A DNA stretch of 64,000 nucleotides from Lunularia cruciata (taxonomy: Eukaryota; Streptophyta; Marchantiopsida; Lunulariales; Lunulariaceae): assembly GCA_948567375.1 (NCBI GenBank), contig OX419757.1:6820001-6884000 (forward strand). The letters are read 5' to 3'. Below, piece after piece: positions 53,600-64,000 of the stretch (positions are counted from its first letter, which is position 1; every line of letters begins with the position of its first letter). The notes under the pieces are model-generated. The model had not been told where the DNA came from. It saw only the letters and a program-made list of their open reading frames with translations, and ran no database searches. Both the position numbers and the translations under genes were made by a program.

Positions 53600-55600
53600 T
53601 GGGTATCAATGCAATATGAATGTGTGCATCAAGAGAACAACGAGAAGTGAGAGCTCGAGGACGAGCATTGCAGCATGAAGAAGATGAACGTCTGAACGTC
53701 CCATCCACTGTGGACAAAACTAAATGAGAAGCGTTGGACTTTCAACTCCTTCACGAAGTGCAAGAAGCACTGCGAGAGCTTGACCATAAGAAACATGAAG
53801 GCGGTTGGCAAAGCTACTTCGCATCTCCCTCTTTGTCCAAGAAGAAGAAAGACTCGAGTGGCCAAACATATGCATTGCAGCCCAGTACACCGACTTCCCT
53901 AGAGCTGTAAAGGAAGTCATGTCCTTAAAGAACTTTGTTCGAGAAAAGACAGCACGAACACTTACAAAAGAAGAGTGTCAACATCTTCTACAAACTATTC
54001 CTTGGTTGGTTCGAAGGAATTTTGAAGAACACATCGGAGGTGTTGATCCTGAATCTTCCACCCGGGTTGAAGTCAGCACCCTCATAGAAGAAATTGTTGA
54101 AGAAGATCCCACCTTGAATTTGACAAATTGGCACCCCTGGGCTGACAACACGGTGTCAATTCCAGCCAATCCCTCAATTCCGTCAAGTTCAACACTTCCT
54201 CAGCCGATCCCAGTGCATCAAACGATGACTTTGTTGCCTGTCACCCAACACGCCTATTAAAAGTATAAGGGGACAGAACAAGATGGAGACCTTGATGAAT
54301 TCATCAAAGAATTCAAAGTCATCTCTTTTGCTAACAAGGAGCATGACTTGGTGGATCGACTGAGAATTTTCCCAAGTCTGCTCCGAAAGAAAGCTCGGAG
54401 CTGGTACACCCATGTGACCTAGAAGAGGTTCGTACCGGCAGACTGGGCAAACTTGAGAAACAACTTCCTAGAACGATTCCGGGAGGTTGACTACGACACG
54501 AGTGTCTTCATGGCAGTCAATGATTTAGACCAAGGCAAGAAGGAGAAGTTGAGAGATTACTCTGAGTGGTTCATGGCACTCTTGAACCGAGTTCCCAAGC
54601 AATCGGGGGTGGTGGGTTACTCCAATGCCCAAGCCATCACCTAGTTCCTTGGGGGACTTTCACCAGAGATCCAAATCTTTGCAAGGGAGAGGAATGTAAC
54701 TTCCCTTGACAAAGTACTCAAACATGTCGCTCGTTACAAGGCGGCCCACTCTCACTTTGCCGGCAACCGGAGAAATTGGGAGAAGAAAGGCAAGAAGCCC
54801 AGAAGGAGAGCTTCATGCAGTACATCCACTTCTTTGGAAGAATCCTCCACGTCTTCAAGCTCTTCTTTGGAATCCAAAGAAGAATCAAAGCCAAGATGAG
54901 TATGAAGACGTGGGGGTAAAAAACCAGTGACTCCTCTAGCAAAGAGTGTAAATAAGGCGGATACCAAGCTAGATGCCCTCATCAAGGAGTTTTTAGATTT
55001 CAAGATCTAGATGATTGGGGCCAAAGATAGAAGGAAGGCCCCAGCATTTGGCAGATCAAATGTATGGTGCACTGCATGTGGCAAGTCAGGCCACGCAAAC
55101 ACGGAATGCAATACTCGTAATGCATTCTTGGTGCAGCAAATTGAGTAGGTTCCGGGAATGAGCCAAGATGAGGACAAAGAGGCTGTGTACCAAACGCAAG
55201 AGGTACAGCCTCAGGCTAGCACATCATACCAAGGTCCGAGGTTAGGACCAAGGGAGTATAGCCCCAATGCTCCTCTACAAAGACCACCAATGAGCAACCA
55301 AAATTGTCCTCAAAATGTTGCACCTGAAGCCTCCTACAATTGTGGCTCGATGGGACATTGGTCTCCAAACTGTCCGGAGCCAAGAAGGCAAATCGGGTAT
55401 GTTCCCCTGTACAGAAATTGTAAAGGATTGGGTCATACGGGCAACCAATGTCCTCACCCAGCGAACCCAAAGCCGCCTGTAAAATATGTACAGACCCCCA
55501 CTGAGCATGCAGCAATTCAGGCAAAGGGGGATACAAATGTAAATTGTATCATGCTTGAGGAGGAGAGACCTCAAGAAGGGAGTCCGGCCTCGAAAGGAGA
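53600..55600 (+). pseudogene. Gag with three zinc knuckles, broken
   Basis: Pieces in several frames: an N-terminal part at 53805-54260, a capsid segment D-G-D-L-D-E-F-I-K-E-F, R-K-K-A-R-S-W-Y, F-L-E-R-F-R-E-V-D-Y (54280-54500), and zinc knuckles C-T-A-C-G-K-S-G-H-A-N-T-E-C (about 55070-55110), Y-N-C-G-S-M-G-H-W-S-P-N-C (about 55336) and R-N-C-K-G-L-G-H-T-G-N-Q-C (about 55418). In the second and third knuckles the first Cys is replaced (Ser, Tyr). Several TAG stops lie at Q-type positions. Gag is inactive in this copy. Confidence 0.8.
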
Positions 55601-56880
55601 ATAGCTGAACCTTGAAATTTTGAAGGTTGAGACATGCGCCAGTAAGAAGAAGCATAATCCCAAAGAACTGAGTATGACCTCGTCGTCCTCCAGAAAGGTG
55701 AAGAGACTGCACCCAAAGGCAATTCTTTCTGCCAAGGAGGAAAAGAGCCTCTCAAAAGCCAAAGCTAAAGCCTTGCAGAAAGAACTAAAGGAGGCACTAC
55801 TCAGGACTCGGGAATTGAGTTTGGAAGAGGAGATGAAGACAAAGTCTCCAGTTTCTCTGGCGGACATCGAATCCAAAGTAAAAGGTCTTATCTAAGCCGA
55901 GGTGGGCCAACCCAAGGAACCTTGGGTTAAGGCCACTAGCAATCCCGCCACCATTTTGAAGCATCCCAAACTCAAGATGGAACATGGAGAGACTTTGAAC
56001 CCAAAGCCGAAGGCAAAGACGGTCAAATTGGGAGGAGTACCCCAATATGATATTGTAGCGGATCTGGCAGCCACAAATGCCAACGTTACATTTAAGCAAT
56101 TGTGGGAAGATAACAAGCTGTACAAGAAGCAGCTGAATTCGGCACTCAAGAAGGTGAAGTCAATGTCAAAGAAGGACCTACCCGTTATTTATTGTATTGA
56201 ACAAGAAGATTTGGGATCTCCCGAGGTGGACACGGAGATTGCAAGGTGCATGATTACATCGATACCCATTGATTTGGGGTCCGGTGTGAATGTCATGACC
56301 AAAGATACTGCAAATCAACTTAGGTATCATACGTTTGAGCCAACACCCCGAGTGTTGAAGTTTGCAAACCAAACCAGGAGACGGCCTTTGAGCATGCTGC
56401 AAATATAACCACAATCATTGGAGGAGTGCCCTTCAAGTTGAACTACATTGTGTTGCGGCCAATGACAAAGACTGGTTACACTCTGTTGATTGGAAGACCC
56501 TGGTTGTACAGTGCCTAAGTTGTGATGGATTGGTATCAACAGAAGTTAAGATTCAAGGACATTTCGTCCAAAGATCAGAAGCTGGTGACTGTGAGTTGGA
56601 CAAAAGTTCCCCACCTCAGGGAAACAAGTTTGTCAAAAGAGGAGGATGAATCCAAAGACTCATTGTCTTTGTCCTCAGACGAATCCGAAGATGAAGTCCA
56701 AGTTAATTATTTGGAATGCTACGAGGTGGATGTTGAAGACGAAGATCCATATGACCTCGCCTTGGGTGAACCTGACTTGGAGGAAGGGGGTTTGATGGCA
56801 GCTTGCCTCGGGTTAAGCCGAGTAAGCCACGTTGAAGGAGTCATCAACCTTGATGACTGTCAAGATGTTGTAACTCGATG
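55601..56880 (+). pseudogene. Linker and aspartic protease of the long-LTR element
   Basis: A lysine/glutamate-rich linker (55620-55890; K-K-H-N-P-K-E-L) is followed by the protease: I-P-I-D-L-G-S-G-V-N-V-M (about 56265-56300; the usual D-S-G has become D-L-G) and G-Y-T-L-L-I-G-R-P-W-L (about 56475-56510), with a frameshift between. An acidic segment (S-S-D-E-S-E-D-E) follows to 56880. Active-site change and frameshift make it non-functional. Confidence 0.75.
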
Positions 56881-56885
56881 TTGCA

Positions 56886-57587
56886 ACTCGCAGAGATGAT
56901 GCTAAAACTGTGGCGGAATTTTTCTTTCAAAACATCATCTCCCAATATGGGTGTCCTCTGGAATTGGTCAGTGACCAAGGAACACACTTTTTGAACTCTC
57001 TAATGGAGGCATTGACCAAGTACTTTCAAATTAAACGTCTGAAGACTACTCCTTATAACCCAAAAGCAAATGGCTTAACGGAAAAGGAAAATGGCTTAAC
57101 GGAAAAGGCAAATGGGTTACTTTGCAAAATTTTGAATAAGGTGATTGTCAATTATGCCTATGATTGGGATACAAAATTACCAGCCACGTTGTGGGCATAT
57201 CAAACGACAGAAAAGATTACAACCAAACAAACTCCATACTTCTTGACATATGGCTTGCATCCCATATTGCCAGTTGAATTTGAAGTACCGACATATCGGA
57301 TTCTTTGCGAAGAACGACTATCGGAGGAAGAAAGTCAGGATCTTCAGATTCATCAACTGATGTGGTTAGAAGAGAAAAGAGATGATGCAATGCAAACCAC
57401 AAAGGAAGTACAAGCACAGAGGAAAGTCAGGCACGATAAGCATATCAAGCCTGTGGCTGTACATGAAGGAGATTTGGTTTTGTTATATGAAAATCGCCAA
57501 ATATTTTTTCTAGGCAAGTTGCATTTGAGACGGATGGGTCCCTATAGAGTTCTTCATCTTTATGAAATGGGTCCATGCAGCTTGTAG
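56886..57587 (+). pseudogene. Integrase core and C-terminus; RT and RNase H deleted
   Basis: The reading starts in the middle of the integrase core (A-E-F-F-F-Q-N-I-I-S-Q-Y-G), with the second catalytic Asp in S-D-Q-G-T-H-F, then P-K-A-N-G-L-T-E-K. The segment with the catalytic Glu is tandemly duplicated (E-N-G-L-T-E-K-A; about 57071-57120). The C-terminal domain includes D-L-V-L-L-Y. The junction to the protease linker near 56866-56890 has CAACTCG-like microhomology. RT, RNase H and the integrase zinc domain are missing. Confidence 0.85.
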
Positions 57588-57705
57588 ACATGGAGGGCAA
57601 TCCTTTTGTCACTTGAGTAAACAGGTGGAGAGTTCGGAGATATTGGACCATAGACTCGGAAGTCTCTAAGACACCCAAGGTCTATGTTTGCAGGGATGCT
57701 CACAT

Positions 57706-57720
57706 TTGAGGGAGGGGGTA
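57706..57720 (+). other. Polypurine tract of the long-LTR element
   Basis: TTGAGGGAGGGGGTA directly precedes the 3' LTR, as expected for the plus-strand primer. Confidence 0.8.
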
Positions 57721-60700
57721 TGTGGTGCCCACATTTTATTTTATTTTTCAAAATAGAGAAGAAGAATTGTATAGTGTATAGAGAAGTCGGATTGCGCTCG
57801 TATGGCCAAAGGCAAAGAAAAGAGTCTTCGGGATGAAACCCAAAGTAAAGTGACTTCGGGTCATAAGACGAAGCACTCAGATATGCCTTGTTAGCATACA
57901 ACCCAAAGTAAGGAATCTTTGTATCGGGGGGAGCTCAACCCAAGGCAAAAACAGTCTAACAACCTTTTGTCAAGGCAAGAAATTCAAGAAGGGATCGTTC
58001 AAAATTGGCGGCCCATACGCATGAAGTACAATTGATAGGGACAGGCGCATGCAAGAGGTGTGATTCCTCAATAGAAACTCAAATTGAAGAGAGACAAAGA
58101 AAGCGCGACTCTATAAAAATTGGGCTAACAACGAAGCAATGTTGAGCAATTTTCCTTTGCCGTTGAGAAGTTGTCCTGCAGGTGATCGTGGGAAGAGAAA
58201 TAGAGTTGCAGACGCACTAGTGGGTAGAGGAGAAGTCAAGAGAGTGAAACCAAGAGACATTGAAAAAGCAGGAGAGATGGGAGGAGGAAAGAAGAACTCC
58301 GAATTCACATTGAGGAATCATGCAATTTGGAGGCTAGACTTGATCACAAGAATCAAAGTCTTGAGCCAACTTTGGATTACATTCTTGGCATAGAACTGGA
58401 ATGTCAATTTTTGAGGTTTCATGAATGAGATTATTGAGAGTAAGTGTCTTGATGGCCCTGAGGAAAAGGGGAAGAGAGGAAATCCGGCTCGCTAGATAGA
58501 GTCGGATTGGAGATTAGTGCTCGGGAGAGAAGCAGGCACGGAGCAGGGTGCCACATTCTTGGCAAGGAAGAAATAGCAGAAGAGACTCAAGAAGTGAGAG
58601 ATGCTTTCTCTTTGAAGAGAACAAAGAATGGGTATAAGGTTGAGAGTTACAAGGATCCAGTGAAGAGAGAGATCATGAGGGCTCTCATGGCAATCTTGAA
58701 GCCGGAGAGAACAATTGATGTGATGAAACACCAAGCGGTGTTCTTCCATAAGCTGTTTGCATGAGAATCAATTAATTGGGCGAGGTGCTTCTATAGGAGG
58801 ATGAAATAGATGGTGTGGAATTTGCAAGATAAGTTGCCTCCACACTACATCGTGCCATTTGCAGCACATTTCTACCTTGGGTTGAATTTGCTCAATTCAG
58901 CGGAGAAAAATTGAATAGTGTCTCACTTCCATCCCGACTTAAGAAGAGAAGTCGACATGGTGGAGCGACAGTACATTCTTCAAATCCGAAGCATGGATGA
59001 GTACTATGCAAAGACAGGTAAGAGCGTAGAGATAGAAGTGAGTACTCCAAAGTCGAAGAAGCGGAGTCGGCAAGGAGAAGCCAAAGACAAGACAAGACCT
59101 CAGAAGACCAGGAGAGGGAACCCGAGGAGAGGCATGGTGATACATGTCAGAAGACAAAGACTCAGAAGGCGAAGCCTAGTGCAAGTCCAAAGACTCGGAA
59201 TGCAAGGAAGAACCAGAGCTAACGCTGCAAAGTGGAGATACAAGTAGTGATAGTGATGAAGGTGGAGAAATGACATTGGTACCAGCTGCTGCTGCTGAAG
59301 AAGAAGAAGTTTGGGTGGGGCTTGAGCCAGAAGATAATACAAAGTTGGAGGATGAGATACATGAGTCCGAGGAGAAGAAGTTTGCGATCTAGTGGGGAGT
59401 TTGTTCAAGATGCAAGGCAAAGTGTGAAGTGGGTCCGAGTAAGGCAAAGGAAGAAGCGAATGCTAGCTCGGGGAGTGAGGCATCGATTCCGATACAAAGA
59501 CTGTAGAGGACAAGGCGAGTATCAGGTGAAGGAGAAGTAAGGAAGGAGATTGCTACGCAGGAGGAAGTAGTTGCGAGCAATGGAGTGGAGTACCTGCGGG
59601 AGATTATGTGTCCATTGCTGGTGAAGTTGGAGCACATGAAGAAGGAGATGCAATCAACATGTCCAGAGGTGAAGACTGTCTTGCAGGTATTATTGAAATT
59701 AGAAGAAGAGAACTCAGAGTTGAAGAAGAGTATATCCTGAGGTGAGGAGGAAAGGGAAGTACTACGAGGGGAGGCAGTAGTGCAGGGTCAAGTAATTGAA
59801 GACTTGAAGAGAGAAGTGATGTATCGAGAGGAAATTATTAAGAAGAGTGACATAGCGAGGGGAAGACAAGTAGCAAAGTATGAAATCTTGAAGTAGCAAT
59901 TTGTTGATTCAAGATTAGAAATTATCCATGCTATGGCAAGGGTAGCAGCAAAGGGACAAGAACTCGATAGAGTGATGGAAGTGTAGAAGAGAAGAAGCAA
60001 TTGTGGCAGCGGGAGTTGGCTGTAAGATATCGAGAAGAAGAGAGATTACAAGAGTTACCTCATAATCAGGAGGAGAAGATTGAGCAGAAGGAGAAGGAGA
60101 AAGAAACAGTGAAAGCCGAGTTCAAGGCGGAATTGGCAATGTACAGAGAAGATTGGCTTGCAGATCGGGAACGGGAAAGAAAGATGAGATTGGAGCCATT
60201 GAAGGTGATTGTCATTAGAATGAAGGCAATGTTAAGTATAGAGGCCAGTATTTGGATTGAAGAGACGAGGCTGCACAAGTTGAAGTTGTTGGTGCAAGAG
60301 ACGAGGAGTAGACAAGCAAAAGACACAGATTTGAATGCACTGTTGATAAGTCTCAAGACTCGTGTAGATAGGAAAATATTAGAAGTAGAAGATAATATTG
60401 CAATTAGACTAGACTTAGTGAAATTGGAGATAGATAAACTTTGGAAAGACGTTAGAGCCAAACCCGAAGTCGATGAAGTAAGAGTGCATATGTCTTCGGA
60501 GTTACCAGTGGAGACAATAGAGAAAAGTGGGTTGGGAGATAAAGAGTTAGATAGATTACCCACTAGTGCAATTTCAGATCAGGAAAGAGAAATGTTAGAT
60601 TTGGTAGAAGATGTAGGAGATATGAAACCTGAGGTTAGAGCAGTAGGAAGTAAAGTTACTTCGGGTTCAAGTTTGAAAGCCGAAGAAGAAGTAGACATCG

Positions 60701-61506
60701 GATTGGATTAGTAACCAATTTGAGATTTGAATAGGTAGATATGAAGAGGTGCATTGTCATTTCGGATCTGCATGTTTTCAGAGTCATTAGGAGAGGTGCA
60801 ATAGGAAGATAACTATCGATTGCTTCATTATTTAAGAGTGGCATTCGCAGTCAAATGTTGTTCAATGCTCATTATTTCTGAGAATAGATAAAGCTAAGTG
60901 CTGTGAAGCCGTACTCATCGCTTGAGCTTGATTCCGAGTATCAACTTTGTGCTTGTGTTTGTGAGTGTGTGGAGAAATTTGAACTACAAGTCAGTGTGTT
61001 TGTTGGATGTTGGATTCCACAGCCTTGATCTTCATTCTGTGTGTTTGATCCTTAGTGAAGTGCAATTGAAGCAATGCCTTGATAGATTTGAGAGGAATTG
61101 TAGTGTTGGTAGTATTCTGCATTTGTGAGTGCAGTGCGAGGTTGATGTGAAGCAATTTTGATCAAGGAAGTTGTGCCTTCAATGGAGGGGTGGAATGCAA
61201 TTCTGAGGCAAAGTTATTTTGCAGTGAAGTGCCATTTTTGGGAGAGCTTGAATCATCACAATCAAGATTGTTTGGAAAGAATTGATGGAGTTGTGATTAA
61301 GGAGTGTGAATTTGTGACAAGACTGCAAGTCAGTGCTTGTTACTCTCTTCTGGGTGTGGTTTCTACCTAAGGGATTAAAGATGCAACCAAGAAGAACTGC
61401 AATTGTTACTTTGACTTTGTATTTGACCATTTCTGACTTGTATCTCTATGGGAACAAACTTTACTTACCCGATTACCACAAAAGTGATATTTGCCAAGTT
61501 GTCACA
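57721..61506 (+). repeat. 3' LTR of the long-LTR element (3,786 bp)
   Basis: The fuller LTR. It contains the coding stretch at 58139-60711. The end GTTGTCACA is shared with the 5' LTR. Confidence 0.92.
58139..60711 (+). pseudogene. ORF inside the LTR (unknown protein, coiled-coil C-terminus)
   Basis: A chain of plus-strand readings broken by stops: 58139-58393, 58507-58764, 58918-59247 and 60001-60711 (236 codons). Early parts include P-L-R-S-C-P-A-G-D, D-W-R-L-V-L-G-R and P-P-H-Y-I-V-P-F-A-A-H-F-Y-L; the last part is rich in E, K, R and L with heptad spacing (coiled coil) and ends D-I-G-L-D. The 5' LTR carries a shortened version (51215-51445, 51990-52244), and a diverged relative lies at 7230-7790. 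No known enzyme motif. An ORF of this size in an LTR would be present twice per element. Function unknown. Confidence 0.65.
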
Positions 61507-63830
61507 CTTTTTCAAGAAATTGCAGCTATGTGGAATGTCAAATGAGTTACTTCATCAATTGTCTTGAGGTCCAAGAAACTTGTAGCACCTCAAATGTGAA
61601 GGAGTAAAAGTTGGAGATGAAAATGCTCAATATTCTTGGGATTGACAATGTAAAGGTAAGACACAATCTTTTGAGGTCCTCATTTACATGGATGCCCATG
61701 CTTGCATCTCCACATGTAATGTTGGGGTATCTATATGTTCAAGAACTACAAAGCTAATGCATTGGATGTGTTAAGGCAAAACCAAGCCAAGAGCTTGGAG
61801 TTTGGGTGAGCCACGGCTTTTGCCTCATTCCCAAGATGGAGTCAAACTGCCTTTTGGCCTTGAAGATGGCAATCCAATGGAATCACAATGTGGGATCTAT
61901 GATCCATCAAAAAAGAGCTCAACTGCAATATAGCCTCAACAAATCTCAATCATTGTGCATTTAAAGTTTTCAATCTCATCATACTCCAAGGTGGGACCCA
62001 ACTTTCCAAACATCTTGATTGTACTTTAATCTCCATCTTTCATGACATACTTGTAGATTTACTTTATCCTTTTCACAATAGTGGAACCTCAATGTTGATG
62101 TGTTCATAGTACTTGAGGAGGAAATAGAAGTTGAATAAGCCCATGAATATATTGTCAACACTTTAACGCCCAACTTCAATCTAGTTTATTTTGTCTTGGC
62201 AATGGTAAACAGGATAGCCATCTATGTTTTCTTTAGTGAAGGACTGAAAATGCTTGGGAAACTCTTGCCACAAACAGCAATAACTTCTCTATCCTTGCAA
62301 GTCATACATCATGACTTTGCATTGAGTGCTCTACATGGGCCATGAATCATATGATGCTTGACACACTTGTACAACATTGTGTACAAGATGAAATCTTAAA
62401 TATCAACCAAAACAATCTTATCAATGAGCTTAGGACTATTCAGCTTTCAGTCAAGCCCAAGTATGAGAAATGTGTGCCAATGAGGCAGTTTACACTTCTT
62501 AAATTCAATATTGTATATAATAGCAATAACCTAACTAAAAATTGTATTGTGTTCAATATCATTCATTAGAAAGATGAGTTTGCATTGTAAACTCAAGCCA
62601 CCAAATCAAGATGGAATGTAATTGTTTGCCTCAATCCAAGATTAGATGTGATTTTTGTCTAGTTTTGGGTTGCAAGTAAAGGTGGTGAATAGATCTGGCT
62701 TCCCAAAAGATTAGACAACAACCACAACAACTTGATACTTGGTGTGCATATTATTGGGGCTTGCATTGTGAGAAGCAAGAAGTATGACAATCTTTCCTAC
62801 ATTTTGGTGGTTTGACTTAGCATAATTGTGAACATATTCAATGATGTTTTTGTCGGTATTGATGAAAGCAAAAATATTGACACTTTCAACCTGAACACAA
62901 AGGAAGTTATCCACATACCATAGCAAAGAAAGATTACCTGCAAAATGAATGGTACTAAAGCCAAGATGAATGGCCATTTGGTAGGCAATGTAATTTTGCA
63001 ATCTCAACTTGTTTTGGATATGTGTTGCTTGAGAAGGGTTGTGTTTCATGTTCAAAGTCCACCAAATGTCACAATGATTGAACAACAAAGGATAGGCCAT
63101 TGGGTCCAAGGCTGGATGTGAGTTGTTGATGCATTGTAGTCCACACCTACAGGAATATACAATGAACTCATGACCCTTTTTTCTTGTGCTTGTGAAAGAG
63201 TTGGTGGTAAAGACTCAAGCAATGGCAGTAGTGGTTGCATCATTATATTGATGCTTATCTTGGTGTGGGTTAGTGTAGATGAGCATGAAAACCTCTTTAT
63301 GGCTAGAAGCTAAAATCAAACATTTCCTCAACCATGAGCGTATAAGACATGGCATATGGGTTAACTCTGAGATGTGCTTTGTTAACTCCATCATAACTCT
63401 AATATTATGGTAGGAGTTTTTAGCTCAACCCAGTCTGATCACACTAGCTCATTTGATATCATAAAATAAAACTTGGGCATAAGGAGGAGCCATTCACACA
63501 TCCTATTCTAGGGTTCTTCTCCCACAATACTAAATAATATAGCCCTTGGTCAATGCCTTCTTTGGATGTAACATCTCCCTTTGAGCTGACCATGTCAAGG
63601 GTGCAAAGTAAACTGATAGATGTTTCCATGGAAGTTTCTTGATCTAAAATCATCTCTAAGATAGTACTCACCAAGGAATTTGGTGATATTGTAGGGAGGG
63701 TGGAAAACCTTGCACTTTTGGCAGCAAGAAGAGAAGCCAAGGCTAGCTCTTGTGTCTCACAAGAAAAATGGAGAGGTCCACAATAGGTGCATGATGTATC
63801 TATTGTTCCTATAAAGTTGTACTCCATTGG
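61507..63830 (-). pseudogene. Helitron Rep/N-terminal region (relic)
   Basis: Minus-strand readings: C-T-Y-C-G-P-L-H-F-S-C-E (63750-63800, Helitron zinc-finger-like C-x2-C...H), Y-D/M-A-Y-P-L-L-F-N-H (about 63090), E-H-I-N-I-E-V (about 62090, Helitron HINVEV), and I-V-N-P-K-N-I-E-H-F-H-L-Q-L-L-L-L-H-I followed by G-A-T-S-F-L-D-L-K-T-I (about 61570-61670). Order and strand are continuous with the helicase half at 49475-50799 once the 10.7 kb insertion is removed. Frames are broken. The helitron N-terminus may extend past 63830. Confidence 0.78.
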
Positions 63831-64000
63831 ACTTGGAGAACAAGTGGTAGTGGATGTTGATCAAGATTGAGGACCCCATTCCAAAAGCAATTTCTATTAA
63901 ATTCACAAGAATGTCAATCATTAATGTTGTATGACATCAAAGGGGCATGCTATCTTAAGTCGAATGTGCAATCTATTCCAAGTGGTGGATTATAGGGCAA
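63831..64000. other. Window end, no recognisable feature
   Basis: About 170 bp, possibly continuing the Helitron 5' part. No motif can be supported. Confidence 0.3.

Larger units (their letters stand above)
50800..61506 (+). mobile_element. Long-LTR Ty3/gypsy element inserted in the Helitron (10.7 kb)
   Basis: 5' LTR 50800-53531, 3' LTR 57721-61506, both TGTGGTGCC...TTGTCACA. Target duplication CTTTT at 50795-50799 and 61507-61511. A primer-binding site follows the 5' LTR and a polypurine tract precedes the 3' LTR. Internal region: gag, zinc knuckles, protease, then a jump into integrase; RT, RNase H and the integrase N-terminus are missing, so the copy is non-autonomous. The LTRs contain ORFs. 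Confidence 0.92.

Noticed and set aside
1-64000. CRISPR arrays, rRNA or tRNA genes
   Set aside because: None seen by eye; tandem repeats present are microsatellite or element-internal. A tRNAscan run would be needed to exclude a single tRNA gene.

Overview
The window looks like nuclear DNA of a land plant. It holds an NLR (NBS-LRR) resistance-type gene, a phi-class glutathione S-transferase relic, an AT-hook gene and plant-style Ty3/gypsy, copia-like and Helitron elements. The N-terminus of the NLR resembles RPW8/CC-R, and a cytosine methyltransferase sits inside a Ty3 element (reported before, as far as I recall, in charophyte algae). Both hint at a seedless plant (bryophyte, lycophyte or fern), but I cannot fix the species.

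Layout. 1-151 is the 3' end of one methyltransferase-type element, inserted into the RNase H of a minus-strand Ty3 element (152 to at least 5.7 kb). 7230-7790 is a relic of an LTR-encoded ORF. 8290-10540 is a second, shorter copy of the minus-strand Ty3 family. 10731-13481 is a 5' fragment (M1) of the methyltransferase-type family. 13790-14300 is another Ty3 RT fragment. 14.3-29.6 kb is a host island with an NLR pseudogene (18132-21294), a GST relic (21504-22652) and an AT-hook ORF (27586-28356). 29.6-35.3 kb is a decayed copia-like gag region split by a 3.5 kb deletion derivative (M2) of the methyltransferase-type family. 35.3-37.7 kb is host sequence. 37746-47622 is a nearly complete methyltransferase-type Ty3 element. 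49475-63830 is a minus-strand Helitron Rep/helicase relic split by a long-LTR Ty3 element (50800-61506, TSD CTTTT).

Central finding. The 9.9 kb element at 37746-47622 encodes one long polyprotein: gag, zinc knuckles, protease, a DNMT3/DRM-like cytosine-5 DNA methyltransferase, RT, RNase H, DDE integrase and a C-terminal PHD finger. So it carries both a possible chromatin mark writer and a possible reader. Its repeats are not ordinary LTRs. They are split direct repeats in the order A1-internal-B1-A2-B2 (A 448 bp, B 106 bp, exact lengths in both copies). Three independent 5' ends begin with A and three independent 3' ends finish with B, and no convincing target-site duplication is visible. The polypurine tract abuts B1, and a 15-nt primer-binding site abutting A1 is perfectly complementary to a stretch inside A, as in Tf1-type self-priming. 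Reverse transcription would therefore define the repeat as B-A, while integration defines the ends as A...B: the genomic copy is a circular permutation of the expected cDNA.

All eight premature stops in this polyprotein are TGA or TAG, and all fit CGA to TGA or CAG to TAG, the CG and CHG contexts of plant cytosine methylation. Three of them can be compared with sister copies in the window. The element thus seems to have been mutated by methylation even though it carries a methyltransferase.
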